From the NCBI GenBank assembly GCA_002478575.1, contig DLOX01000130.1, positions 1 through 5,629 of the forward strand: 5,629 nt of DNA, given 5' to 3'. Below, in pieces: positions 1-5,629 of the stretch (the first letter of the stretch is position 1; the number at the start of each line of letters is the position of its first letter). The notes under the pieces were generated by a model that made no database searches, was not told the origin of the DNA, and saw only the letters and a list, made by a program, of their open reading frames with translations. Source of the stretch: Sphingomonadales bacterium UBA7473 (GTDB lineage: Bacteria > Pseudomonadota > Alphaproteobacteria > Sphingomonadales > Sphingomonadaceae). Both the position numbers and the translations under genes were made by a program.

Positions 1-80
1 GAAAACGCGTGCCCGATGCGCGCGGCGAAGGCGGACAGGTCCGCCGCCAACCGGGTCTGGGAGACGCTGCCCCGTGCCAT
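1..80 (-). CDS. rnc: Probable ribonuclease III, N-terminal fragment (runs off the window)
   Basis: Only the first 26 codons are present; the gene continues past the left edge. The peptide begins MARGSVSQTRLAADL and continues to ARIGHAF. The ending resembles the start of the RNase III catalytic domain, where a short helix leads into an 'LGH-F-(D/N)P-LL--ALTH' type sequence. The catalytic signature itself lies outside the window, so the call rests on this short match and on gene order: lepB-rnc-era is a common alphaproteobacterial arrangement. RNase III is a cytoplasmic enzyme that cuts double-stranded RNA, including rRNA precursors. The ATG lies 5 bp after the lepB stop codon, implying cotranscription and possibly translational coupling. 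The start was chosen because it is the first ATG after lepB and the spacing is operon-like. Confidence 0.7.
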   Translation of the reverse strand, partial: MARGSVSQTRLAADLSAFAARIGHAF

Positions 81-85
81 GCCGC

Positions 86-877
86 TTATTCGACCGCCTT
101 GAAGAAGCGGTCGGCCCGCCATGTCCAGAAGAAGAACAGCGACCGCCCGGCCGAGGAGAAGATCACCCGATCCGCCCGACCGATCAGGTTTTCCGCCGGG
201 ACGAAGCCCACGCCGCCGGTCGCCTGCGCGAAGCGGCTGTCCAGCGAATTGTCGCGGTTGTCGCCCATGAAGAAGTAATGCCCCGGCGGCACGGTGAAGA
301 CATCAGTGTTGTCGGCGCTGCCGTTGGTGTCGATGTTCAGCACGTCATGCACGGTGCCTTCGGGCAAGGTCTCGCGCGAACGGGACGAGGTGCAGATCCC
401 GCCCACGCCCACCGGCGCGTTCTCGCAGCGCGGCGGCTGGCCGAGGGGCCCCTGCGGCTCCATGATCTCTTCGAAGGTTCCGGCGGGTTCCTGCGGCACT
501 TCTTTTCCGTTCAGGAACAGGATGCCATTCTTCATCTGCACCGTATCGCCCGGCAGGCCGATCAGGCGCTTGATCATGTCATTGTCATTGACCGGGTGGC
601 GGAACACCACCACGTCACCGCGCTGCGGATCGCCACCAAGGATGCGCCCAGAGATCGGGCAGGCGGCAAAGGGGCAGGAATAGCGCGAATAGCCATAGGC
701 CATCTTGTTGACGAAAAGGAAATCGCCGATCAGCAGCGTGTCCTTCATCGACCCCGATGGGATCCAGAAGGGCTGGAAGAACAGGGTGCGGAAGATGCCC
801 GCGATGATCAGCGCCCAGACGACCGTCTTGACCGTTTCGACGATGCCGCCGTCTTCCTTGATGCCGCTTTTGGCCAT
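86..877 (-). CDS. lepB: Signal peptidase I (leader peptidase)
   Basis: This inner-membrane serine protease removes signal peptides from exported proteins on the periplasmic side. The 263-residue product has one N-terminal membrane segment (about 17-36) followed by the catalytic domain. The nucleophile motif PSGSM places Ser43, the general base is Lys103 in IKRLIGLPGD, and the conserved box GDNRDNSLDSR spans about 205-215. Cysteines at 68, 73, 151 and 162 could form periplasmic disulfides (inference). The open frame extends upstream to an ATG at 1027, but that version overlaps acpS and adds a 50-residue tail unlike a LepB N-terminus. The ATG at 877 has an AGGA 7 nt upstream and gives the usual start just before the membrane anchor. 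It sits between acpS (83-bp gap) and rnc (5-bp gap). It is richer in GC than the other genes, and 20 of its 21 Phe codons are TTC, against 3 of 8 in acpS. Confidence 0.96.
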   Translation of the reverse strand: MAKSGIKEDGGIVETVKTVVWALIIAGIFRTLFFQPFWIPSGSMKDTLLIGDFLFVNKMAYGYSRYSCPFAACPISGRILGGDPQRGDVVVFRHPVNDNDMIKRLIGLPGDTVQMKNGILFLNGKEVPQEPAGTFEEIMEPQGPLGQPPRCENAPVGVGGICTSSRSRETLPEGTVHDVLNIDTNGSADNTDVFTVPPGHYFFMGDNRDNSLDSRFAQATGGVGFVPAENLIGRADRVIFSSAGRSLFFFWTWRADRFFKAVE

Positions 878-960
878 CGGGCTGTCCTGTCTGTTGGGGC
901 CGGTCACACCGGTGTTGCGTGCCGTCTTTGGGGGCTTTTGCGCCGCCGGCGCAGGAAAAG
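878..960 (-). other. acpS-lepB spacer with a small hairpin
   Basis: This 83-bp spacer is the only sizeable gap in an otherwise tight minus-strand gene cluster. It contains a perfect 6-bp inverted repeat, TGCGCC/GGCGCA, at 939-944 and 948-953 with a 3-nt loop. Outer CTTT/AAAG pairing is possible on the minus strand if two C residues bulge out. The 3' side on the minus strand continues as a C-rich tract rather than a T run, so it is not a canonical intrinsic terminator. It may be an RNA stability or processing element, or simply chance in GC-rich DNA. Confidence 0.4.
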
Positions 961-1386
961 TCAAGTTTCGCGGGGACCGGACGATGCCAGCGGGCGCGCC
1001 TCGATCACGACAAAGGCCTGCGCCCAAGGGTGATCGTCGGTGAGGGTCAAATGGATGCGGGCCTCATAGCCGCTTGGCGTGATCGCGTCGAGACGCGCCT
1101 TGGCGCCGCCTGTCAGGGCCAAGGTGGGCGCTCCCGACGGCGCATTGACGACGCCAATATCCTTCATGAAGGCGCCCGCTTTAAAGCCAGTGCCAATGGC
1201 TTTTGAGAAAGCCTCTTTAGCGGCAAAGCGTTTCGCCAACGTCCCGGCCTTTGTGTAAGGGCGACGTGCGGCTTTGGCCCGTTCTTTGTCGGTGAAAACG
1301 CGATTTTCAAACCGCTCTCCAAAGCGATCAATCGACTTTTGGATACGCTCGATATTGCAGAGGTCAGAACCGAGGCCAATGATCAT
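961..1386 (-). CDS. acpS: Holo-[acyl-carrier-protein] synthase
   Basis: The enzyme transfers 4'-phosphopantetheine from coenzyme A to the conserved serine of apo-acyl carrier protein, switching on ACP for fatty acid synthesis in the cytoplasm. The 141-residue product is close to the family length. It starts with the signature IIGLGSDLCNIERI, in which Asp8 is a metal ligand. The second signature, KRFAAKEAFSKAIGTG (about 52-67), carries the other metal ligand Glu58. The C-terminal strand region HLTLTDDHPWAQAFVVIEA (about 112-130) matches the family's last conserved block. A short, unremarkable tail of about 11 residues follows. The ATG at 1386 directly begins the conserved MIIGLG motif, which fixes the start. 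It follows pdxJ by 13 bp, and pdxJ-acpS adjacency is common in proteobacteria. Confidence 0.96.
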   Translation of the reverse strand: MIIGLGSDLCNIERIQKSIDRFGERFENRVFTDKERAKAARRPYTKAGTLAKRFAAKEAFSKAIGTGFKAGAFMKDIGVVNAPSGAPTLALTGGAKARLDAITPSGYEARIHLTLTDDHPWAQAFVVIEARPLASSGPRET

Positions 1387-1399
1387 GCCGCCTGCTCAC

Positions 1400-2128
1400 T
1401 CACCGCGCTTCGTCCATCAGCGCGCGCATTTGGCGGATGCTGGCGTCGAGGCCGATGAAAATCGCTTCCCCGATCAGGAAATGTCCGATGTTGAGCTCGG
1501 CAATTTGCGGGATCGCCGCGATGGGCTGAACATTGTCAAAAGTCAGGCCATGGCCTGCATGCGGCTCTATGCCATTTTTCGCGGCGAGGGCAGCTGCATC
1601 GGCTAAGCGGCGCAGCTCGGCTTCTCTCGCGACGCCTTCACTATGCGCATATTTCCCGGTGTGAAGTTCAACCACAGGCGCGCGCAACCGGATTGCAGCA
1701 TCAATCTGACGCGGGTCTGGTTCGATGAACAGGCTCACCCGAATGCAGGCATCGTTCAGGCGCGACACCAATGGGGCGAGATGATTATGCTGGCCCGCAG
1801 CGTCTAGCCCGCCTTCCGTCGTCCGCTCTTCGCGGCGCTCTGGCACAATGCAGGCGGCATGGGGCTTGTGGCGCAGCGCAATCTCAAGCATTTCCTCTGT
1901 CGCGGCCATTTCGAGATTGATGGGTAGGGTCACGCGCTCCATCAGCGCGGTTAGGTCCTCGTCGCGGATGTGCCGCCGGTCTTCGCGCAGATGGACCGTG
2001 ATGCCATCGCCGCCTGCCGCTTCGACAATTTCCAACGCGCGCATCGGATCAGGATGCAGCCCTCCACGCGCATTGCGGATGGTCGCGACATGATCGATGT
2101 TGACACCGAGGCGCAGAGGATGCGTCAT
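1400..2128 (-). CDS. pdxJ: Pyridoxine 5'-phosphate synthase
   Basis: PdxJ condenses 1-deoxy-D-xylulose 5-phosphate with 3-amino-2-oxopropyl phosphate to form pyridoxine 5'-phosphate, the ring-closing step of the DXP-dependent vitamin B6 pathway. The 242-residue TIM-barrel protein has the family blocks in order: LGVNIDHVATIRNARG (7-22), GITVHLREDRRHI (42-54), INLEMA (70-75), IVPERREERTTEGGLD (94-109), ELHTGKYA (154-161), HAGHGL (190-195) and ELNIGHFLIGEAIFIGL (211-227). His46, Glu73 and His193 correspond to the known active-site residues. The ATG overlaps the pyrE stop as ATGA, which suggests translational coupling. The start is supported by the motif beginning at residue 7. No truncation or missing residue is seen. 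Confidence 0.97.
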   Translation of the reverse strand: MTHPLRLGVNIDHVATIRNARGGLHPDPMRALEIVEAAGGDGITVHLREDRRHIRDEDLTALMERVTLPINLEMAATEEMLEIALRHKPHAACIVPERREERTTEGGLDAAGQHNHLAPLVSRLNDACIRVSLFIEPDPRQIDAAIRLRAPVVELHTGKYAHSEGVAREAELRRLADAAALAAKNGIEPHAGHGLTFDNVQPIAAIPQIAELNIGHFLIGEAIFIGLDASIRQMRALMDEAR

Positions 2129-2712
2129 GCGGCTTCCTTCCGACTGCCGGGCTTGATCGCAGGGATCGATGCCAACTCCGGCGGCAAGGCGTCGGGCGCA
2201 TAGGTGGGCACATCGATCCGGATGAGTGGGAAGAAGGGCACGCCCAAGTCAGCCGTGCCGCTTGACCGATCGACTAACGAAGCCTCGGCAATGACTTTGC
2301 CGCCTGCCGCTTCCGCTGCTTTGATCGCTTCGCGCGATGACAGTCCCGTCGTCACGACATCTTCGACCATCAACAAACGTTGGCCCGGCGCAATGGCGAA
2401 TCCCCGGCGCAACTCAAACACGCCTTCTGGTCGCTCCAAGAAAAAGGCATCTTTATTGAGAGAGCGTCCCATTTCATGGCCAATGATAATGCCGCCCATC
2501 GCCGGGGAGATGACTGCGTCAATCTGGTTGCGAAGCTCCACTGGGATCCGCGCGGCAATCGCATCGGCGAGGCGTGCCGCCCGCGCAGGATTCATCAAAA
2601 CCCGCGCACATTGGAGATATTTGGCGCTTCTAAGGCCCGATGACAGGATGAAATGCCCTTCCAACAGCGCCTCTGCGCTTCTGAATTCATTGAGGACATC
2701 TTCGTCTGTCAT
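2125..2712 (-). CDS. pyrE: Orotate phosphoribosyltransferase
   Basis: PyrE joins orotate to PRPP to make orotidine 5'-monophosphate, the fifth step of de novo pyrimidine synthesis. The product has 195 residues. The PRPP-binding signature LLMVEDVVTTGLS lies at 113-125, with the adjacent acidic pair Glu117-Asp118. The substrate region GHFILSSGLRSAKYLQ (19-34) and the segment AFFLERPEGVFELRRGF (89-105), which includes the flexible catalytic loop region, also fit the family. The ATG at 2712 is preceded by AAAGGCAGG, a reasonable ribosome-binding site, and is the first gene of the minus-strand cluster. It overlaps pdxJ by 4 bp. The upstream region is shared with the divergent coxB and contains a weak promoter candidate and a palindrome. 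Confidence 0.96.
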   Translation of the reverse strand: MTDEDVLNEFRSAEALLEGHFILSSGLRSAKYLQCARVLMNPARAARLADAIAARIPVELRNQIDAVISPAMGGIIIGHEMGRSLNKDAFFLERPEGVFELRRGFAIAPGQRLLMVEDVVTTGLSSREAIKAAEAAGGKVIAEASLVDRSSGTADLGVPFFPLIRIDVPTYAPDALPPELASIPAIKPGSRKEAA

Positions 2713-2731
2713 GGGCCTGCCTTTGCTCTGA

Positions 2732-2746
2732 ATGCAGCGGCTGCAT
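2732..2746. promoter_or_regulatory. 15-bp palindrome upstream of pyrE, possible operator
   Basis: ATGCAGC, one central G, then GCTGCAT: a perfect 7-bp inverted repeat whose near edge is about 20 bp from the pyrE start codon. It overlaps the weak -10 candidate of pyrE. A second, shorter inverted repeat (GATGC, 7-nt gap, GCATC) lies just beside it at 2752-2768. Position and symmetry suit a repressor site or a leader hairpin, but I recognise no known regulator motif. Confidence 0.35.
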
Positions 2747-2770
2747 AGGGGGATGCTGCTTTTGCATCAA
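2742..2770 (-). promoter_or_regulatory. Weak sigma70-like promoter candidate for pyrE
   Basis: On the minus strand TTGATG (plus-strand positions 2765-2770) is followed after 17 bp by TATGCA (2742-2747). The -35 matches four of six consensus bases and the -10 only three of six, with ideal spacing. Transcription would start around 2735, giving a leader of roughly 22 nt. The match is weak; its placement upstream of the first gene of the cluster is the main support. Confidence 0.25.
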
Positions 2771-2810
2771 GCAATCCGCCTGAACTGTCCAAAAAAGCAG
2801 TGTTAACGGC

Positions 2811-2839
2811 TTGAGACACAGGGGCGAGATGCGTATAGG
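2811..2839 (+). promoter_or_regulatory. Sigma70-like promoter candidate for coxB-ctaD
   Basis: TTGAGA at 2811-2816 (five of six consensus bases) is followed by a 17-bp spacer and TATAGG at 2834-2839 (four of six, with TATA intact). It faces the oxidase genes and would start transcription near 2846, about 70 nt before the coxB ATG. It is the best match I found by eye in the 204-bp divergent region, where no gene is convincing. Confidence 0.4.
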
Positions 2840-2916
2840 CCGCCAATGGCGAAGCACGGTGGGGTATGGGCCCGATCGCCGACTCGCCTCTACAGGGAAC
2901 CGAATCGGAACTTCGC

Positions 2917-3918
2917 ATGCATAAGATAAAATCTGCATTTTTGGCGCTTGGCCTTGCATTGTCCCTTTGTGGACCGGCATTGGCGCAAGCTGCACCAGCG
3001 GCTGCTCCTGCAGCTCCAGTGGCTGCGCAACCTGCGCCTGCTGCCCCCGTTACTTCTGAAGCGACTGCTAAAGCAGACGCCGCTAAACCTGCAGAAACAA
3101 CCATTGGCACGTCGAAACCTGATCCCCTGATTGGCCAACCGATTGACAAACAACTGGGCATCCAAACCCAAGTGACCAAATTGGGCGATCAAGCCCTTTG
3201 GATGCATGATTATCTGTTGGTGCCGATGATGTTCGGCATTTCAATCTTCGTCTTGGGTCTGCTGGCTTATGTTATGGTGCGTTTCCGCAGAAGCGCGAAC
3301 CCCATTCCGTCCAAGACCACGCATAATACCTTCATCGAAGTGGTGTGGACTTTGGTGCCGGTTCTGATCCTTGTTGTGATCGCTGTGCCTTCGATCCAAT
3401 TGCTCGCTGCGCAATATAAGCCAGCGCCAGCGGACGCGATCACCATCAAAGCTGTGGGCAACCAATGGTTTTGGACGCATGAATATCCGGATCATGGCCT
3501 TGATATCACGTCTAACATGTTGACAGACGAAGAAGCGGCGAAGCGCGGTGAGCCTCGTTTGCTGGCCGTCGACAACCGGATTGTTATTCCCGTCAAAAAG
3601 CCAATTCGCCTTTTGACCACCGCCAATGACGTGATCCACGCTTGGGCCATCCCAGCCTTCTGGATCAAGATGGACGCCGTGCCTGGCCGGATCAATGAAA
3701 CCAGCTTCACGGTTGAAAAAGAAGGCGTTTATTACGGCCAATGTTCGGAATTATGTGGCATCAAACATGCTTACATGCCGATTGCCGTTGAAGTGGTCTC
3801 CGAAGCAAAGTTTAAAGAATGGGTTTTGGCCAAGGGTGGCAAAATTCCAGGTGAGGAAGCAGCAGAAGCTGCTCCCGCCGCTGCTGCCCCTGCAACTCCC
3901 GCCGCGACGAAGGGTTAA
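2917..3918 (+). CDS. coxB: Cytochrome c oxidase subunit II (CuA subunit)
   Basis: Also called ctaC. This subunit takes electrons from cytochrome c at its periplasmic binuclear CuA centre and passes them to heme a in subunit I. The 333-residue precursor starts with a Sec signal peptide (MHKIK, hydrophobic stretch, then ALA-Q with probable cleavage near 23/24). An Ala/Pro-rich linker runs to about 45, then two membrane helices at about 100-122 and 141-163. The cupredoxin domain carries the aromatic WFW (184-186) and the CuA ligands His241, Cys276, Glu278, Cys280, His284 and Met287 within GQCSELCGIKHAYMP. A second Ala/Pro-rich tail ends the protein (about 313-333). The ATG at 2917 was preferred to the in-frame ATG at 2866 because it begins a clean signal peptide; only a weak GGA lies 7 nt upstream. 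ctaD follows after 5 bp. Confidence 0.96.
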   Translation: MHKIKSAFLALGLALSLCGPALAQAAPAAAPAAPVAAQPAPAAPVTSEATAKADAAKPAETTIGTSKPDPLIGQPIDKQLGIQTQVTKLGDQALWMHDYLLVPMMFGISIFVLGLLAYVMVRFRRSANPIPSKTTHNTFIEVVWTLVPVLILVVIAVPSIQLLAAQYKPAPADAITIKAVGNQWFWTHEYPDHGLDITSNMLTDEEAAKRGEPRLLAVDNRIVIPVKKPIRLLTTANDVIHAWAIPAFWIKMDAVPGRINETSFTVEKEGVYYGQCSELCGIKHAYMPIAVEVVSEAKFKEWVLAKGGKIPGEEAAEAAPAAAAPATPAATKG

Positions 3919-3923
3919 GTCTG

Positions 3924-5597
3924 ATGTCTGAAGCAACCGCAACCGCGAATGATTTCACTGCCGCTCACGCAGCTGATCATCATGACGCTGATCATAAGCC
4001 GGGCTTTTTCGCCCGCTGGTTCATGTCAACCAACCATAAAGACATTGGAACGCTCTATCTGATCTTCGCTATTTTCGCAGGGATCATTGGCGGTGCCATT
4101 TCGGGCGTGATGCGTCTCGAATTGGCAGAGCCGGGCATTCAATATCTTCCCGGCGTCGCTGCTGCCCTCGGTGGCGAAGCGTCTGTGACGGGCGGCCAGC
4201 ATATGTGGAACGTGCTGATCACAGCACACGGCCTGATCATGGTCTTCTTCATGGTTATGCCTGCGATGATCGGTGGCTTTGGCAACTGGTTCGTGCCGCT
4301 GATGATTGGCGCGCCTGATATGGCCTTCCCGCGCATGAACAATATCAGCTTCTGGCTGTTGGTTCCCTCCTTCATCTTGCTGCTCGGCTCAGGCTTTGTG
4401 CCGGGTGGAAGTGGTCCGGGTGCCGGCACGGGGTGGACGGTCTATGCGCCGCTTTCAACCAGTGGCTCAGCAGGTCCCGCCGTTGATATGGCGATTTTCT
4501 CGCTCCATCTAGCGGGTGCGTCGTCCATTCTTGGCGCCATCAACTTCATCACGACCATCTTCAACATGCGTGCACCGGGCATGACGCTCCACAAAATGCC
4601 GCTGTTCGTATGGTCGGTGCTTGTGACTGCTTTCTTGCTTTTGCTGGCGCTTCCTGTGTTGGCCGCTGCCATCACCATGTTGCTGACGGACCGTAACTTC
4701 GGGACGACCTTCTTCGATGCAGCAGGCGGCGGTGATCCGATCCTTTATCAGCATCTCTTCTGGTTCTTCGGTCACCCTGAAGTTTACATCATGATTTTGC
4801 CGGGCTTCGGCATTGTCAGCCAGATCATCGCAACCTTCTCCAGAAAGCCCGTCTTTGGCTATTTGGGCATGGCCTATGCCATGGTCGCGATTGGCGCCGT
4901 GGGCTTCATCGTGTGGGCGCACCACATGTTCACCATCGGGATGGATGTGAATACGAAAATGTATTTCACAGCCGCAACCATGGTGATCGCGGTGCCGACC
5001 GGCATTAAGATTTTCAGCTGGATCGCGACCATGTGGGGCGGTTCGCTGAGCTTCAAGGTGCCGATGATGTGGGCGCTGGGCTTCATCTTCATGTTCACCG
5101 TCGGTGGTGTGACAGGTGTGCTTCTCGCCAATGGTGGCATCGATAACTATATGCATGACACTTATTATGTGGTGGCGCATTTCCACTATGTGTTGTCGCT
5201 CGGCGCGGTCTTCTCGCTCTTTGCTGGCTTCACCTATTGGTTTGCGAAAATGTCCGGACGCCATCTGTCAGAGGCGCTTGGCCATCTCCACTTCTGGATC
5301 TTCTTCATTGGCGTGAACATCATCTTCTTCCCGCAGCACTTCTTGGGTCTGCAGGGGATGCCACGCCGCTATCCTGACTATCCAGATGCCTATGCCTATT
5401 GGAATGAAATCTCATCCTATGGCTATGCGATCATGGCAGGCTCTATGATCATCTTCTTCGCGAATATTGCTTACGCGTTCATCGCGGGCCGCAAGGCGGA
5501 GGATAATTATTGGGGCGAAGGTGCAACGACCCTGGAATGGACTTTGTCCAGCCCACCGCCGTTCCACCAGTTCGAAACCCTGCCGGTGATTAAGTAA
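3924..5597 (+). CDS. ctaD: Cytochrome c oxidase subunit I (aa3 type, A1 family)
   Basis: This is the catalytic subunit of the terminal oxidase, reducing oxygen to water in the inner membrane and pumping protons. The 557-residue product has about 12 membrane helices between 41 and 521. Heme a ligands are His102 and His421, the heme a3 ligand is His419, and CuB ligands are His284, His333 and His334. Tyr288, in GHPEVY, is the residue cross-linked to a CuB histidine in this family. Glu286 and Tyr288 define the A1 family. D-channel residues Asp132, Asn121 and Asn139 and K-channel Lys362 and Thr359 are present, as are His411/Asp412 of the Mg/Mn site and the Arg481-Arg482 pair near the heme propionates. 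These positions match the numbering I recall for the Rhodobacter sphaeroides enzyme. The N-terminus (about 14-25) is rich in His and Asp. GAAGGG lies 9 nt before the ATG. It is cotranscribed with coxB. Confidence 0.98.
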   Translation: MSEATATANDFTAAHAADHHDADHKPGFFARWFMSTNHKDIGTLYLIFAIFAGIIGGAISGVMRLELAEPGIQYLPGVAAALGGEASVTGGQHMWNVLITAHGLIMVFFMVMPAMIGGFGNWFVPLMIGAPDMAFPRMNNISFWLLVPSFILLLGSGFVPGGSGPGAGTGWTVYAPLSTSGSAGPAVDMAIFSLHLAGASSILGAINFITTIFNMRAPGMTLHKMPLFVWSVLVTAFLLLLALPVLAAAITMLLTDRNFGTTFFDAAGGGDPILYQHLFWFFGHPEVYIMILPGFGIVSQIIATFSRKPVFGYLGMAYAMVAIGAVGFIVWAHHMFTIGMDVNTKMYFTAATMVIAVPTGIKIFSWIATMWGGSLSFKVPMMWALGFIFMFTVGGVTGVLLANGGIDNYMHDTYYVVAHFHYVLSLGAVFSLFAGFTYWFAKMSGRHLSEALGHLHFWIFFIGVNIIFFPQHFLGLQGMPRRYPDYPDAYAYWNEISSYGYAIMAGSMIIFFANIAYAFIAGRKAEDNYWGEGATTLEWTLSSPPPFHQFETLPVIK

Positions 5598-5608
5598 GGC
5601 CAATCTGC

Positions 5609-5629
5609 GTCGCCCCGGCGAAGGCCGGG
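5609..5629. repeat. Start of a palindromic intergenic repeat (cut by window edge)
   Basis: Twelve bases after the ctaD stop the sequence reads CGTCGCCCCGGC, GAAG, GCCGGG. A 6-bp stem CCCGGC/GCCGGG (5614-5619 and 5624-5629) closes a GAAG loop and could extend outside the window. The CCCCGGCGAAGGCCGGGG type of element is, from general knowledge, frequent between genes of sphingomonads. In the transcript it would form a stable hairpin after ctaD, possibly modulating read-through or mRNA decay. No T run is visible, so it is not called a terminator. Confidence 0.6.

Noticed and set aside
936..960. Intrinsic terminator between acpS and lepB
   Set aside because: The hairpin is real but short, and on the minus strand it is followed by AAAGCCCCC rather than a T run. 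Gene order also favours continued transcription into lepB.
878..1027. A longer LepB starting at the ATG at 1027
   Set aside because: The added 50 residues overlap the end of acpS and resemble no LepB N-terminus. The ATG at 877 has a good AGGA site and sits just before the membrane anchor.
74..1033. A 319-codon open frame on the plus strand opposite lepB
   Set aside because: It lies antisense to a clear lepB. The translation is rich in Arg, His, Ala and Asp with no recognisable domain, as expected from the complement of GC-rich coding DNA.
2866..2916. A longer CoxB starting at the ATG at 2866
   Set aside because: The extra 17 residues are polar and would bury the signal peptide that starts cleanly at the ATG at 2917.
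2709..3179. A 156-codon minus-strand frame across the pyrE-coxB gap and the 5' end of coxB
   Set aside because: Its Ala/Gly-rich stretch is only the complement of the Ala/Pro codons of CoxB; nothing else in it suggests a gene.
4509..5264. A 251-codon open frame on the minus strand opposite ctaD
   Set aside because: It is antisense to the core of subunit I, with a His/Arg/Glu-rich translation that mirrors the codons for hydrophobic helices; no ribosome-binding site or domain supports it.

Overview
This window looks like chromosomal housekeeping DNA from an alphaproteobacterium, most likely a sphingomonad (Sphingomonadales). Three things point there. The gene order pyrE-pdxJ-acpS-lepB-rnc is a known alphaproteobacterial arrangement. 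An aa3-type cytochrome c oxidase operon (subunit II then subunit I) lies divergently next to pyrE. The window also ends inside a CCCCGGC-GAAG-GCCGGG stem of the kind often seen between sphingomonad genes. The order-level assignment is inference; no rRNA or other diagnostic marker is present.

Left part (1-2712), all on the minus strand, read from right to left: pyrE (orotate phosphoribosyltransferase, pyrimidine synthesis), pdxJ (pyridoxine 5'-phosphate synthase, vitamin B6), acpS (holo-ACP synthase), lepB (signal peptidase I) and the first 26 codons of a probable rnc (RNase III). pyrE and pdxJ overlap by 4 bp (ATGA). The pdxJ-acpS gap is 13 bp and the lepB-rnc gap is 5 bp. The exception is an 83-bp acpS-lepB spacer holding a small hairpin. 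This is a probable single transcription unit joining nucleotide, cofactor, lipid and protein-export functions, as seen in relatives.

Middle (2713-2916): a 204-bp divergent intergenic region with no convincing gene. It holds a fair sigma70-like promoter candidate facing the oxidase genes, a weak one facing pyrE, and a 15-bp palindrome just upstream of pyrE that overlaps the weak -10.

Right part (2917-5597), plus strand: coxB/ctaC (CuA-binding subunit II with a Sec signal peptide) and, 5 bp later, ctaD (subunit I, 12 membrane helices). CtaD has all heme a, heme a3 and CuB ligands and both D- and K-channel residues, so it is a type A1 proton-pumping terminal oxidase. Remaining oxidase genes (assembly factors, subunit III) would be expected downstream, outside the window.

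I found no mobile element, CRISPR array, RNA gene or undescribed system. Points worth a second look are a composition and codon-use step near position 960 between acpS and lepB, the pyrE/coxB intergenic palindrome, the His/Asp-rich N-terminus of CtaD, the Ala/Pro-rich ends of CoxB, the four cysteines of LepB, and the truncated repeat at the right edge.
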